Source: UBA6382 sp963617965 (lineage in GTDB: Bacteria > Bacteroidota > Bacteroidia > Bacteroidales > Bacteroidaceae). From it: a stretch of DNA of 29,342 nt. The first letter of the stretch is position 1. Each line of letters begins with the position of its first letter. A program made the translations under genes and the position numbers. Below are positions 1 to 8,060 of this stretch, piece after piece. Location of the stretch: positions 1 through 29,342 of the forward strand of contig CAVEQO010000031.1 in NCBI GenBank assembly GCA_963617965.1. The letters are read 5' to 3'. Below the pieces are notes generated by a model. That model was not told the DNA's origin. It worked only from the letters and a program-made list of their open reading frames with translations, and searched no databases.

Positions 1-51
1 GATGTCAAGTTTGATGGAGGCTGCTGTCTGTTTTCCGTCGATTAAAATCAT
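1..51 (-). CDS. folD: FolD, N-terminal fragment (bifunctional methylenetetrahydrofolate dehydrogenase/cyclohydrolase), truncated by the window edge
   Basis: Reading the minus strand from the ATG at 51, the frame is open to the edge and gives MILIDGKQTAASIKLDI, which resembles the start of FolD proteins (a short strand ending in DGK, then an alanine-rich helix). FolD is cytoplasmic and interconverts 5,10-methylene-THF and 10-formyl-THF in one-carbon metabolism. The start follows the fucosidase stop codon by only nine bases, and a GGAG sits four bases before the ATG, one of the few real Shine-Dalgarno sequences here. It is probably the third gene of the ffh transcript. From memory, folD lies next to ffh in many Bacteroidales, which supports the call. 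Only 17 codons are visible, so the identification rests on the N-terminal match plus context. Confidence 0.7.
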   Translation of the reverse strand, partial: MILIDGKQTAASIKLDI

Positions 52-60
52 TGTTCTCCG

Positions 61-1353
61 TTATTTCAGGGTTATTTCTATGATGTGGTCTATGCTGTCG
101 GCCGGGACGATGTCTGTGAGTGCAAGCACGTTTCCCCTGTATGTATAGGGCAGAGCTTTTCCAGTTCTGTATTCGCGGACGGACTTCACCTTGTCTTCAA
201 TCGGCAGGCTGACGTTGTGTACCGAACTGTCAAGAACGTGCAGCCATATTTTGTCGCCGCTTCGTGTGGACACGCAGTTTTCCGAAACGGTCGGACCGGC
301 TTGCGTTGCGTATATGGTTTCGCCGTTTTTCCTGAGCCACTGCCCCATGCCTTTGAGACGGTCTGTCGCGAGTTGCGGTAACCGGCCGTCGGGTTGCGGT
401 CCTATGTTGAGGAGCAGGTTTGCCCCCTTGCCTGCGGTTCTGACGAGCAGCTGTACAAGCTGTCGCACGCTCTTGTAGTTCTGGTCGGCGAGGCGGTATC
501 CCCACATTCCGTTCATCGTTTCGCACGTTTCCAGCGGCAGACGGCTGATTTCCTGTCCGGACAACCCCGCCTTGTTTTCGCCGGGAATGTCGCGCTCGAA
601 CATCTGGATGTCTTCGCCCGGATACGGTGTGCTGTGGTGGTTGTTGCCGATGAGACAGGCGGGCTGAAGGCTGTGGATAAGCTCGTATTGCCCCGTGAGT
701 TGCCAGTCAAACGGGACGGTGTCACTGTCGTGGTCCCACATTCCGTCAAACCAGATGCAGCCTATCGGACCGTAGTTTGTGAGCAGTTCGGTGAGCTGGC
801 GGTTCATGAACCCATAGTATGACGGCCAGTCCGCCTTGGAGGGGTTTTTGCCTGTATTGGTGCCCACCCTGCCGGAGGGGTAGTCGTCACGTGTCCAGTC
901 AATGTGGCTGTAGTAGAGATGCAGCCTGATGCCGTTGTCGGCACACGCTTTTGCCAGCAGCGCCACGATGTCCTTGCCATAGGGTGTGCGGGTGACGTTG
1001 TAGTCGGACTGCTTTGTGTCCCACATGGAAAACCCGTCGTGGTGTCTGGAGGTGAACGTTATGTAGCGTGCCCCGGAATCCTTGATGGCTTTGACCCATT
1101 CCTGCGCGTCAAAGTCGTGGGGATAGAAAGCGTTGGCAAGTTTTGCATACTCCCTGTTGTCAATGCTCTGGTTCGTCATGACCCATTCGCCCTGTCCGGG
1201 CAGGGCATATAGCCCCCAGTGGATGAAAACACCGAAGCGGCTCTGTTCGAACTGCCTGCGTGCGGTCAGATTTTCCGACGAGGGACAATACTGCGCCGTC
1301 CCCGTAACGGCAAGGACAGCAGACAGCAGTGCGCAAAGGAGTCGTTCTTTCAT
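61..1353 (-). CDS. Secreted GH29 alpha-L-fucosidase
   Basis: This is a family GH29 exo-alpha-L-fucosidase that would remove terminal fucose from host or dietary glycans by a retaining mechanism. Counting from the ATG at 1353 (430 residues), a signal peptide covers about residues 1-21 (MK, a hydrophobic stretch, then TGTAQ), pointing to periplasm or surface. The barrel shows FGVFIHWG at 40-47, RHHDGF at 103-108 and WFDG at 201-204, whose Asp203 is the expected nucleophile. Glu275, in LETCETMNGMWGY, lies where the family often has its acid/base, but that residue varies among subfamilies. The protein is short for GH29, ending soon after the barrel with one small beta-rich region. An ATG at 1377 would add eight residues before the signal peptide; the shorter n-region is preferred. 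It sits 60 bases after ffh and 9 before folD, an odd place for a glycoside hydrolase, with no SusC/SusD partner in view. Confidence 0.9.
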   Translation of the reverse strand: MKERLLCALLSAVLAVTGTAQYCPSSENLTARRQFEQSRFGVFIHWGLYALPGQGEWVMTNQSIDNREYAKLANAFYPHDFDAQEWVKAIKDSGARYITFTSRHHDGFSMWDTKQSDYNVTRTPYGKDIVALLAKACADNGIRLHLYYSHIDWTRDDYPSGRVGTNTGKNPSKADWPSYYGFMNRQLTELLTNYGPIGCIWFDGMWDHDSDTVPFDWQLTGQYELIHSLQPACLIGNNHHSTPYPGEDIQMFERDIPGENKAGLSGQEISRLPLETCETMNGMWGYRLADQNYKSVRQLVQLLVRTAGKGANLLLNIGPQPDGRLPQLATDRLKGMGQWLRKNGETIYATQAGPTVSENCVSTRSGDKIWLHVLDSSVHNVSLPIEDKVKSVREYRTGKALPYTYRGNVLALTDIVPADSIDHIIEITLK

Positions 1354-1413
1354 CGTGGCGGTGTGTGTTGGTTGCATTAGTGGAAATCTCGTGTGCAGGG
1401 TGCGCCCGGAACA

Positions 1414-2748
1414 CTATCTTCTGCCAATTCTTGACATGGCCTTCATTTTGTTGCCGAAGCCCGGAGAGTTCACCATTTTCATCATTTTTCGGGTTTGGTC
1501 AAACTGCTTGAGCATTTTGTTGACATCCTGCAGAGAGTTGCCGGAGCCGCGCGCTATGCGTGCCTTGCGGCTTGCATCTATTCTGTCGGGATTGGCGCGC
1601 TCAAAGGGAGTCATGGAACCTATGATGGATTCTATCTGCTTGAAGGCGTCGTTGTCTATGTCAACATCTTTGAGAGCCTTGCCCACACCGGGTATCATGG
1701 CAGCAAGATCCTTGATGTTTCCCATTTTCTTGATTTGGTTTATCTGGGTGATGAAGTCATTGAAGTCAAATTTGTTTTGGGCTATCTTCTTGCTCAGCTT
1801 CCGCGCCTCTTTCTCGTCGTAGACCTGTTGGGCACGTTCCACCAGTGAGACCACGTCCCCCATGCCGAGGATGCGGTCGGCCATGCGGTCGGGGTGAAAC
1901 AAGTCAAGGGCATCCATCTTTTCGCCCGTACCGATGAATTTGATGGGTTTGCCCACTACGCTCCTGATGCTCACGGCGGCTCCGCCGCGCGTGTCGCCGT
2001 CAAGCTTTGTCATTACGATACCGGTGTAGTCAATACGCTCGTTGAACTCGCGGGCGGTGTTAACAGCGTCCTGACCTGTCATGGAATCCACGACAAACAG
2101 GGTTTCGTCAGGGTTGGAAGCCTGCTTTATGTCGCTGATTTCTTTCATCATTTGTTCGTCAATAGCCAGACGGCCGGCGGTATCAATGATGACAATGTTG
2201 TATTCTTCCTGCTTAGCTTTGCGGATGGCGTTGACCGCAATCTCGACAGGGTTGTTGTTTCCCTCTTCGGTATAGACAGGCACTCCTATTTGTTCGCCGA
2301 CCACCTGCAGCTGGTTGATGGCGGCGGGGCGGTACACGTCGCACGCCACAAGCAGGGGCTTCTTGCCGAACTTGGTCTTTTGCCAGTTTGCCAGTTTGCC
2401 GGAAAACGTTGTCTTTCCCGAACCTTGCAGTCCTGCCATAAGAATGACCGAAGGTCTCGAGTCAAGCTGCAGTCCGGCAGTGGTGCCGCCCATAAGTTCT
2501 ATAAGTTCATCGTGAACGATTTTTATGAGAAGTTCACCCGGTCTGACGGATGTAAGCACGTTTTGTCCGAGGGCCTTTTGCTTTACTGTGTCGGTGAACT
2601 GTTTCGCCACCTTGTAATTGACATCGGCATCCGAAAGGGCTTTCCTTATTTCCTTTACGGTTTCCGCCACGTTTATTTCTGTTATCCGCCCCTGTCCCTT
2701 AAGAACCTTAAAGGAGCGCTCAAGTTTCTCGCTTAGATTTTCAAACAT
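1414..2748 (-). CDS. ffh: Signal recognition particle GTPase Ffh (SRP54)
   Basis: Ffh binds signal sequences of nascent membrane proteins together with 4.5S RNA and docks to FtsY in a GTP-dependent way. From the ATG at 2748 the protein has 444 residues, a normal length. The N domain covers about 1-90 and the G domain 95-290, with GLQGSGKTT (106-114, P-loop), DTAGR (189-193), TKLDGD (247-252) and GTGEKMD (273-279). The methionine-rich M domain follows to about 435, with the SGNSLQDVN segment that contacts SRP RNA. The frame stays open to 2895, but those 49 extra residues are not Ffh-like and run across the promoter box at 2799-2829, so MFENLSEK is taken as the start. It is the first gene of a minus-strand unit leading into the fucosidase and folD. 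Confidence 0.97.
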   Translation of the reverse strand: MFENLSEKLERSFKVLKGQGRITEINVAETVKEIRKALSDADVNYKVAKQFTDTVKQKALGQNVLTSVRPGELLIKIVHDELIELMGGTTAGLQLDSRPSVILMAGLQGSGKTTFSGKLANWQKTKFGKKPLLVACDVYRPAAINQLQVVGEQIGVPVYTEEGNNNPVEIAVNAIRKAKQEEYNIVIIDTAGRLAIDEQMMKEISDIKQASNPDETLFVVDSMTGQDAVNTAREFNERIDYTGIVMTKLDGDTRGGAAVSIRSVVGKPIKFIGTGEKMDALDLFHPDRMADRILGMGDVVSLVERAQQVYDEKEARKLSKKIAQNKFDFNDFITQINQIKKMGNIKDLAAMIPGVGKALKDVDIDNDAFKQIESIIGSMTPFERANPDRIDASRKARIARGSGNSLQDVNKMLKQFDQTRKMMKMVNSPGFGNKMKAMSRIGRR

Positions 2749-2798
2749 GATGTGGTTGAATACTGTGTATTGTAAGTAATGGGAGTGGTTGCTTGGAG

Positions 2799-2829
2799 CA
2801 AAATTACTCAATCTTGATAAATTTAACAA
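2799..2829 (-). promoter_or_regulatory. Bacteroidetes-type promoter of ffh
   Basis: On the minus strand TTG (2829-2827) is followed after 20 bases by TAATTTTG (2806-2799). This fits the Bacteroides pattern of a -33 TTTG/TTG and a -7 TAnnTTTG spaced about 19-21 bases. It lies about 50 bases before the ffh ATG at 2748 and is the best two-part promoter match in the window. Confidence 0.65.
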
Positions 2830-3108
2830 GAAACGGGCACGAAAAGTAACAAAAAGTCCGATTGCGTGCAATGTTGCCCAACCGCAGAGCTGCAAGTGAT
2901 TATTTCACGGTCGGATATTTCCGTGTTGGCTTAATAAATCGTAAATTCGCGCGGTCTTTCGAGGACGGGAAGGTGTGGAAGATTGTTTTGCGGTTGCCGG
3001 AGAACATCTTTTTTGCACTTTTTTGTTTTTTAGTTAAAGAATGCAATAAAACCACTTTTTTGTGGTTATATCCTTAACAGATCAGGTCAACGCCAACAAA
3101 GTTTCCAC
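2830..3108. other. Divergent intergenic region between ffh and the glycosyltransferase gene, with T-rich direct repeats
   Basis: There are 360 bases between the ffh start and the glycosyltransferase start. Besides the ffh promoter, the part nearest the glycosyltransferase has three CTTTTTTG boxes (3008-3015, 3018-3025, 3055-3062). Two of them belong to an 11-base direct repeat, CACTTTTTTGT, at 3016-3026 and 3053-3063. A small dyad, AACCAC-T6-GTGGTT, occupies 3050-3067. No TAnnTTTG box was found on the plus strand, so the promoter of the glycan locus is not identified. A 71-codon frame at 2862-3077 resembles nothing known and is not called. Confidence 0.6.
3016..3063 (+). repeat. 11-bp direct repeat CACTTTTTTGT, two copies 37 bp apart
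   Basis: Identical copies of CACTTTTTTGT lie at 3016-3026 and 3053-3063, start-to-start distance 37 bases. The second copy forms the right part of the left arm and loop of the 3050-3067 dyad. They lie 46-93 bases before the glycosyltransferase ATG, where an operator could sit, but no regulator is known for them. Confidence 0.6.
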
Positions 3109-3900
3109 ATGAAGATTAGTGTGATAACAGCAACACGGAACCGTGCCGGGACGATACAGGACACCATAGACTCGTTTTTGAGGCAAGCGGAAACCTGCGG
3201 AGTCGCCGGAGTGGAGACGGAGCACATTGTTGTTGACGGAGGATCGGATGACAGCACGGTGGAAGTGGTGAAGGCAAATGAACCACGCTATCACGGTACG
3301 CTGAAGTGGGTCAGTGAGAAAGACCGGGGTATTTATGATGCCATCAACAAGGGTATCGGGATGGCTTCTGGCGACATTGTGGGCATTCTCAACAGCGACG
3401 ATTTCTATACAGACGATGATGTGCTGCTGAGGGTTGCGCAGACATTCGCCGCTGATGCGAGCCTTGATGCTGTCTACGGTGATGTCCATTTTGTCAAGTC
3501 CGGCAATCTGGACAAGTGTACCCGCTATTTCTCTTCGAGGCATTTCCGCACGGGTCTGTTGAGGTTCGGGTTCATGCCCGCCCACCCGAGTTTCTACTGC
3601 AAGAAGAAAGTCTATGATGACAGTGGTCTTTATGACACGTCACTGAAGACATCCTCCGACTTTGAGATGATGGTACGCCTTTTGTACAAGAAAAAGATAA
3701 AGGCAGGGTATCTGGATTGCGATTTCGTCACTATGCGTGACGGTGGAGAGTCTACGGCCAATGTCGCAAGCAAGATGAAGGTAAACAGGGATGTTGCGGC
3801 ATCGCTGAAGAAATACGGTATATATTCCAACCAGCTGTTCCAGTGCATGAGATACGTGTGGAGAGTGGGTGAGATTGTCTATACCAGAATAAGATATTGA
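3109..3900 (+). CDS. Family 2 glycosyltransferase (WfgS/WcaE-like)
   Basis: This 263-residue GT-A glycosyltransferase should transfer a sugar from a nucleotide donor to a growing lipid-linked glycan on the cytoplasmic face of the inner membrane. It opens with MKISVITATRNRAGTI, the nucleotide-binding strand and loop of GT2. Next come VVDGGSDDST (41-50), KDRGIYDAINKG (71-82) and NSDD (95-98), the metal-binding DxD equivalent. The acceptor-side TSSDFEMMVRL (181-191) carries the likely general-base region. The KDRGIYDAINKG block is typical of the WfgS/WcaE subgroup. There is no membrane segment. It is the first gene of a four-gene run, 12 bases before the next. Donor and acceptor cannot be read from sequence; the neighbouring initiation enzymes suggest it adds the second sugar. 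Confidence 0.88.
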   Translation: MKISVITATRNRAGTIQDTIDSFLRQAETCGVAGVETEHIVVDGGSDDSTVEVVKANEPRYHGTLKWVSEKDRGIYDAINKGIGMASGDIVGILNSDDFYTDDDVLLRVAQTFAADASLDAVYGDVHFVKSGNLDKCTRYFSSRHFRTGLLRFGFMPAHPSFYCKKKVYDDSGLYDTSLKTSSDFEMMVRLLYKKKIKAGYLDCDFVTMRDGGESTANVASKMKVNRDVAASLKKYGIYSNQLFQCMRYVWRVGEIVYTRIRY

Positions 3901-3912
3901 TTAAGAGCGACA

Positions 3913-4797
3913 ATGAAGAAAGTGCTGATAACAGGTTCGAACAGTTTTGTCGGTGAGAATGTCCGCCGCTATCTGCAGTCAAAGGGCGACTGCACGGTGG
4001 ATGTGGTCGACACCGTCAGTGACGACTGGACGAAAGCTGATTATTCAAAATATGACGTGGTTTATCATGTGGCGGGAATCGCCCACGTCAACCCGTCTCC
4101 CAAGATGAAAACTCTCTACTACAGAGTCAATTGCGACCTTGCGGTAGAGGTGGCCAAGAAAGCCAGAGAGGCGGGGGTGAAGCAATTCATCTTCATGAGT
4201 TCCATGATTGTGTTTCGCGAAAGCAAGTTGCTTGACGATGAGATCATCACAGCCGGTGTTGCTCCGCATCCGTCGGACTTTTACGGAGACTCGAAACTTC
4301 AGGCCGAAATAGGGCTGGCCAAGCTTGAGACAGACGAGTTCAGACTCTGCATCCTGCGCCCTCCGCTGATCTATGGAATGAACTTAAGGGGAAATTTCCC
4401 GAGGCTGATGAAACTTGCCGCTGCGACACCCGTTTTTCCGGCGTGGCACAACAAACGCTCCATGTGCTACATTGACAATCTGGCGGAGTTCGTGCGTCAG
4501 GTCATACTGCGGGAATTGCACGGTGTGTTTTATCCTCAGAACAGGGAACTCGCCGACACGGTGGAGATAGTCCGGTTCTTCGCGCACGAGAGTGGGCACC
4601 GCATTTGGATTTCCAAAATCTTCAACCCGCTGGTTCTGGTCGGTGCAAGATTTCTCCGGTCTCTCAACAAGATGTTTGCCACGTACTACTATGACGAGTC
4701 CATGAGTACATACGGGTTTGAATATCAGCTCGTGTCATTCAGAGAGTCGTTGAAACGTGTAAGCGAGGATTTCAGGAACAGCAGCAAAAAATATTGA
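3913..4797 (+). CDS. NAD(P)-dependent SDR sugar-nucleotide epimerase/reductase (WbpV/WbpK-like candidate)
   Basis: An extended short-chain dehydrogenase of 294 residues acting on a nucleotide sugar. The Rossmann motif is TGSNSFVG (7-14). The catalytic residues are Ser96 or Ser97 in FMSS and Tyr124-x3-Lys128 in YGDSK, and LRPPLIYG (148-155) is the usual substrate-loop motif. It is shorter than UDP-glucose 4-epimerases (about 330-340 residues). It lies between a glycosyltransferase and a WbpL-type transferase with a WbpM-type dehydratase behind. In Pseudomonas O-antigen loci that position is held by WbpV or WbpK, C4-reductases that turn the WbpM product into UDP-QuiNAc or UDP-FucNAc. That role is inferred from gene order plus fold; a true C4-epimerase is the alternative. 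Fold assignment is firm, substrate is not. Confidence 0.88.
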   Translation: MKKVLITGSNSFVGENVRRYLQSKGDCTVDVVDTVSDDWTKADYSKYDVVYHVAGIAHVNPSPKMKTLYYRVNCDLAVEVAKKAREAGVKQFIFMSSMIVFRESKLLDDEIITAGVAPHPSDFYGDSKLQAEIGLAKLETDEFRLCILRPPLIYGMNLRGNFPRLMKLAAATPVFPAWHNKRSMCYIDNLAEFVRQVILRELHGVFYPQNRELADTVEIVRFFAHESGHRIWISKIFNPLVLVGARFLRSLNKMFATYYYDESMSTYGFEYQLVSFRESLKRVSEDFRNSSKKY

Positions 4798-4847
4798 ATA
4801 TGTGGGCTTGTGTGTTTTTCCGCTGAACGCTGGGTAAAAGAAAAAGC

Positions 4848-5939
4848 ATGATGTTGACGATTACATATTTGCTGCTGTTTGCGGTGTTGCTTGTTGCGGA
4901 ACTGGTATATTTCAGAGTTGCGGACAGGTATAATGTCATTGATAAGCCCAATGAACGTTCTTCGCATACCTCCGTTGTGTTGAGGGGCGGCGGCGTGATA
5001 TTCACGTTCGCTGTGGTTGTGTGGGCCTTGTACCAGTTGCTCTGTGGCCATCACGCCGACAATACGGGTGTTGGCGTGGTGTTGGACTATATGCCTTTCA
5101 TTGTAGGGCTTCTGATGGTTTCGGCGGTAAGCTTTGTCGATGATGTGGTGGGAACGTCAAACAGGACGCGCCTTGTGGTGCAGTTTGCCGGAGCGGTACT
5201 GCTGTGGTACGGTGCCATGCCGCTTTGCTGCGGTGGCGGTTCCGAAAGCGCACATTGCGTCTTTGGTTTTTTGATGCTTTCGGCATGTGCCGTCGTGGCT
5301 TGCGTTGGAATAATGAATGTCTACAATTTTATGGATGGGATTAACGGCATGACGGGCGGATATTCCTTTTCGGCGCTGGTTTCCTTGTTGGTACTCAACG
5401 AATGGGTCTTGCCGGAGAGGTTTGTTGTGCCGTCTCTGCTGGCGTGTGAATTGCTGGCGGTGATTATTTTCTGCTTTTTCAATTTCCGTCCGAAAGGCAA
5501 GGCGAAGTGCTTTGCCGGTGATGTGGGCAGCATAGCGGTCGCGTTTGTTCTGCTTTTTGCAATGACAAGACTTGTGTGCACTACAGACGACTGGTGCTGG
5601 ATAGTGTTTCTGGCAGTCTACGGCGTTGACGGATGTCTGACCATCTGCCACCGCATCATGCTCCATGAAAGACTCGGTCAGGCACACAGGAAACACGCCT
5701 ACCAGATTATGGCGAACGAACTGAAGATAAGCCCGGTGAAAATCAGCTCGTTTTATCTGGTTTTGCAGTTGCTGATAGACATGATCATGATTTTCGCCGT
5801 GCCTGACACATTTGAGGCTCACCTTGCTTATCTTGTTGGCACTGTAACTGTGCTTTCTGTTGCCTACGTCCTTTTCATGAGAAAATACTATCATCTGCAT
5901 GCCGAATATCTCGAGACGCTGAAACGGGATGATGCTTGA
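4848..5939 (+). CDS. Polytopic undecaprenyl-phosphate sugar-1-phosphate transferase (WecA/WbpL/MraY family)
   Basis: This 363-residue integral inner-membrane enzyme of the MraY/WecA superfamily transfers a HexNAc-1-phosphate from UDP-sugar to undecaprenyl phosphate, the first step of O-antigen, capsule or glycoprotein glycan synthesis. About ten hydrophobic segments are visible. Diagnostic motifs are DKPNERSSHTSVVLRGGG (32-49), the Asp98-Asp99 pair in SFVDDVVG, NVYNFMDGINGMTG (157-170) with Asp163, FAGDVGS (222-228), and the cytoplasmic histidine motif LGQAHRKHAYQ. These fit the WbpL/WecA branch rather than MraY. The first ATG (4848) is immediately followed by a second in frame, and either may be used. 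It sits 50 bases after the reductase gene and is probably translated from the same message as the WbpM-type gene. The preferred sugar is unknown; QuiNAc or FucNAc is inferred from the neighbours. Confidence 0.93.
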   Translation: MMLTITYLLLFAVLLVAELVYFRVADRYNVIDKPNERSSHTSVVLRGGGVIFTFAVVVWALYQLLCGHHADNTGVGVVLDYMPFIVGLLMVSAVSFVDDVVGTSNRTRLVVQFAGAVLLWYGAMPLCCGGGSESAHCVFGFLMLSACAVVACVGIMNVYNFMDGINGMTGGYSFSALVSLLVLNEWVLPERFVVPSLLACELLAVIIFCFFNFRPKGKAKCFAGDVGSIAVAFVLLFAMTRLVCTTDDWCWIVFLAVYGVDGCLTICHRIMLHERLGQAHRKHAYQIMANELKISPVKISSFYLVLQLLIDMIMIFAVPDTFEAHLAYLVGTVTVLSVAYVLFMRKYYHLHAEYLETLKRDDA

Positions 5940-6016
5940 CAGAATTCCGCTGGAGTACAGGTATGCATACGGTGCGGTGACATAACAAGGAGTTGCATTT
6001 TTCAAATACTTGGACT

Positions 6017-7948
6017 ATGATTGACAGATTGTGTGACAACTATTTCAGGAAACTTGTTGCCCCCTACTGGATAGTATTGCTCATAGACAGCGCTGTTGTC
6101 ATGTTGTCGGGGCTGATAAGCTTTGCCTTGGTTTACAGCCTCAATTACGTGGTCATGAACTTTGGAAACTTGCTGGTAACGTTGCTTTCTTTCATGCCCG
6201 GTTATCTTGTAGGCATGAAGATTTTCGGCACATACAGCGGTGTTCTCAGGTTCTCTGCAGTCAACGATTTTATTAGGCTGGCTGGAGCTTTCGTACTTGG
6301 TGCCGTAGTGGCGTATTTCTTCCATAGGACGATGCTGTATTTTGTCAGCGGGAGTCTTGTGGAGATGAAAGGTCTTGTGTTTATCCTCTCGTTCATGCTT
6401 TCCACGCTGTTGTGTTTCGGTTTCAGGATGTCCATTATGTTTGTATACAACAGTTTGATATACGGGAAAAACCAGCTTCGAACTTTTGTCTACGGCACGC
6501 TTGACAGTGGTCTTGCCCTTGCCAAGAGCATCAGTGCCGACAAAAATTCGCCTTATGTTCTGAGCGGATTCGTAACTGATGACGAAAAGATGACGAAACA
6601 TCGGATTATGGGTGCAAGGGTATACTATGCCGATGGAGATTTGGTGGATATCATGCGTCTGCGTCAGATAAAGGCTGTGTTTGTAAGTTTATCAAGTTCC
6701 GAGGTCTTCAAAAACAACACGGAACTGATAAACAGGCTCGTAAAGAACAACATAAGAATTCTGATGCAACCTGCGGAAATGGAGTGGGACGGCAAGAGCG
6801 ACATCAATTTCCGCCAGCTTCATGAGATAGACATAGAGGACTTGCTGCCCAGAGACAAGATAGAAGTGGATCTGGAATCCATAGGAAACCTCATCAGACA
6901 CAAGGTGGTTCTCATCACGGGAGGCGCGGGTAGCATCGGCTATGAGATGGCAAGGCAGGTGGCCAAGTTCTCACCTGAACGTCTGGTACTTGTAGATCAG
7001 GCGGAAACGCCCATGCATACCGTGAGGCTGCACATGGCCAAGCATTACGGATGGCTTGAGTGCGACACGATTGTGACAAGCATCTGCAACCGCAGCAGGA
7101 TGGAGATGATATTCAGAACCACCCGTCCCGACTATGTGTTTCACGCCGCGGCGTACAAACACGTGCCGATGATGGAGGACAATCCCTCTGAGGCCGTGCA
7201 GAACAACATAAGGGGCACTCGAGTGATTGCCGATTTGGCGGTGAAATACGGAACAAGGAAATTCGTGATGATCTCTACCGACAAGGCTGTCAACCCCACC
7301 AATGTGATGGGGTGCTCGAAGCGCATCTGCGAGATTTACTGCCAGTCGCTCAATTCTGCGATAGTCAACGGCAGTCCGGAACTGAAGCAATACGACGGCT
7401 CACCGGCTGTGACGCAGTTCATCACGACACGTTTCGGAAATGTGTTGGGCAGCAACGGTTCGGTCATTCCGCTTTTCAAGAAACAGATAAGCCAAGGAGG
7501 TCCGGTCACGGTCACACACCCCGACATAATACGCTATTTCATGCTCATTTCAGAAGCCTGTAGATTGGTGCTTGAAGCCGGAACAATGGGAAGCGGCGGT
7601 GAGATTTTCGTGTTTGACATGGGCAAGCCTGTACGCATCGCAGACCTGGCCCGGCGGATGATAGACCTTTCTGGTGCAACGGGCATAGAAATCAGATATA
7701 CCGGGTTGCGCAGTGGAGAAAAACTCTATGAGGAAGTGCTGTGCAACGGTGAGGACTACAAGCCTACGTCCCATTCCAAAATAATGATTGCCAAGGTTCG
7801 CGAATATCCCTATGCGCGCGCCTTGGAACAGGAAGAAGAACTTTATGCCCTCTCGTTTTCCGATGATGATATGACCGTGGTGAAGAAAATGAAGGAGATT
7901 GTACCCGAATACCGCAGCCGCCATTCCAGGTACGAGGTTCTGGACTGA
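6017..7948 (+). CDS. Membrane-bound nucleotide-sugar 4,6-dehydratase (WbpM/CapD/PglF family)
   Basis: From the ATG at 6017 (643 residues) four transmembrane helices occupy about residues 15-140. A first, degenerate Rossmann-like domain follows (about 150-285), then a catalytic SDR domain. That domain has TGGAGSIG (301-308), HAAAYKHVPMMEDNP (376-390) and STDKAVNPTNVMGCSK (420-435). The residue usually tyrosine in the triad is Met431 with Lys435, the Ser-Met-Lys arrangement described for WbpM; soluble FlaA1/PseB relatives have Tyr. The expected reaction is UDP-GlcNAc to UDP-2-acetamido-2,6-dideoxy-4-keto-hexose. The frame can also open at a TTG at 5993, but AAGGAG directly abuts that codon with no spacing, so the ATG is preferred. 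It is last in the glycan run and probably supplies the reductase two genes upstream. Confidence 0.93.
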   Translation: MIDRLCDNYFRKLVAPYWIVLLIDSAVVMLSGLISFALVYSLNYVVMNFGNLLVTLLSFMPGYLVGMKIFGTYSGVLRFSAVNDFIRLAGAFVLGAVVAYFFHRTMLYFVSGSLVEMKGLVFILSFMLSTLLCFGFRMSIMFVYNSLIYGKNQLRTFVYGTLDSGLALAKSISADKNSPYVLSGFVTDDEKMTKHRIMGARVYYADGDLVDIMRLRQIKAVFVSLSSSEVFKNNTELINRLVKNNIRILMQPAEMEWDGKSDINFRQLHEIDIEDLLPRDKIEVDLESIGNLIRHKVVLITGGAGSIGYEMARQVAKFSPERLVLVDQAETPMHTVRLHMAKHYGWLECDTIVTSICNRSRMEMIFRTTRPDYVFHAAAYKHVPMMEDNPSEAVQNNIRGTRVIADLAVKYGTRKFVMISTDKAVNPTNVMGCSKRICEIYCQSLNSAIVNGSPELKQYDGSPAVTQFITTRFGNVLGSNGSVIPLFKKQISQGGPVTVTHPDIIRYFMLISEACRLVLEAGTMGSGGEIFVFDMGKPVRIADLARRMIDLSGATGIEIRYTGLRSGEKLYEEVLCNGEDYKPTSHSKIMIAKVREYPYARALEQEEELYALSFSDDDMTVVKKMKEIVPEYRSRHSRYEVLD

Positions 7949-8060
7949 CACTGGCAGTATTCCTTTGGCATCGCACCGGTCGATTATTGCGCACGTTAGG
8001 ACGGAATTGCTCAGATCAGAAGAGCCTTGTTCACCGGGTGCCAAGACGGTATGTCCAGAC

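Noticed and set aside
2749..2895. N-terminal extension of Ffh by 49 codons
   Set aside because: The extra residues do not look like Ffh and cross the TTG-20-TAATTTTG promoter.
3050..3067. AACCAC-T6-GTGGTT hairpin as a terminator
   Set aside because: Only six pairs, no T-run after the stem, and no gene ends just upstream on the plus strand.
2862..3077. 71-codon plus-strand frame between ffh and the glycosyltransferase
   Set aside because: No recognisable similarity, no ribosome-binding site or promoter box, and it runs through the T-rich repeats.
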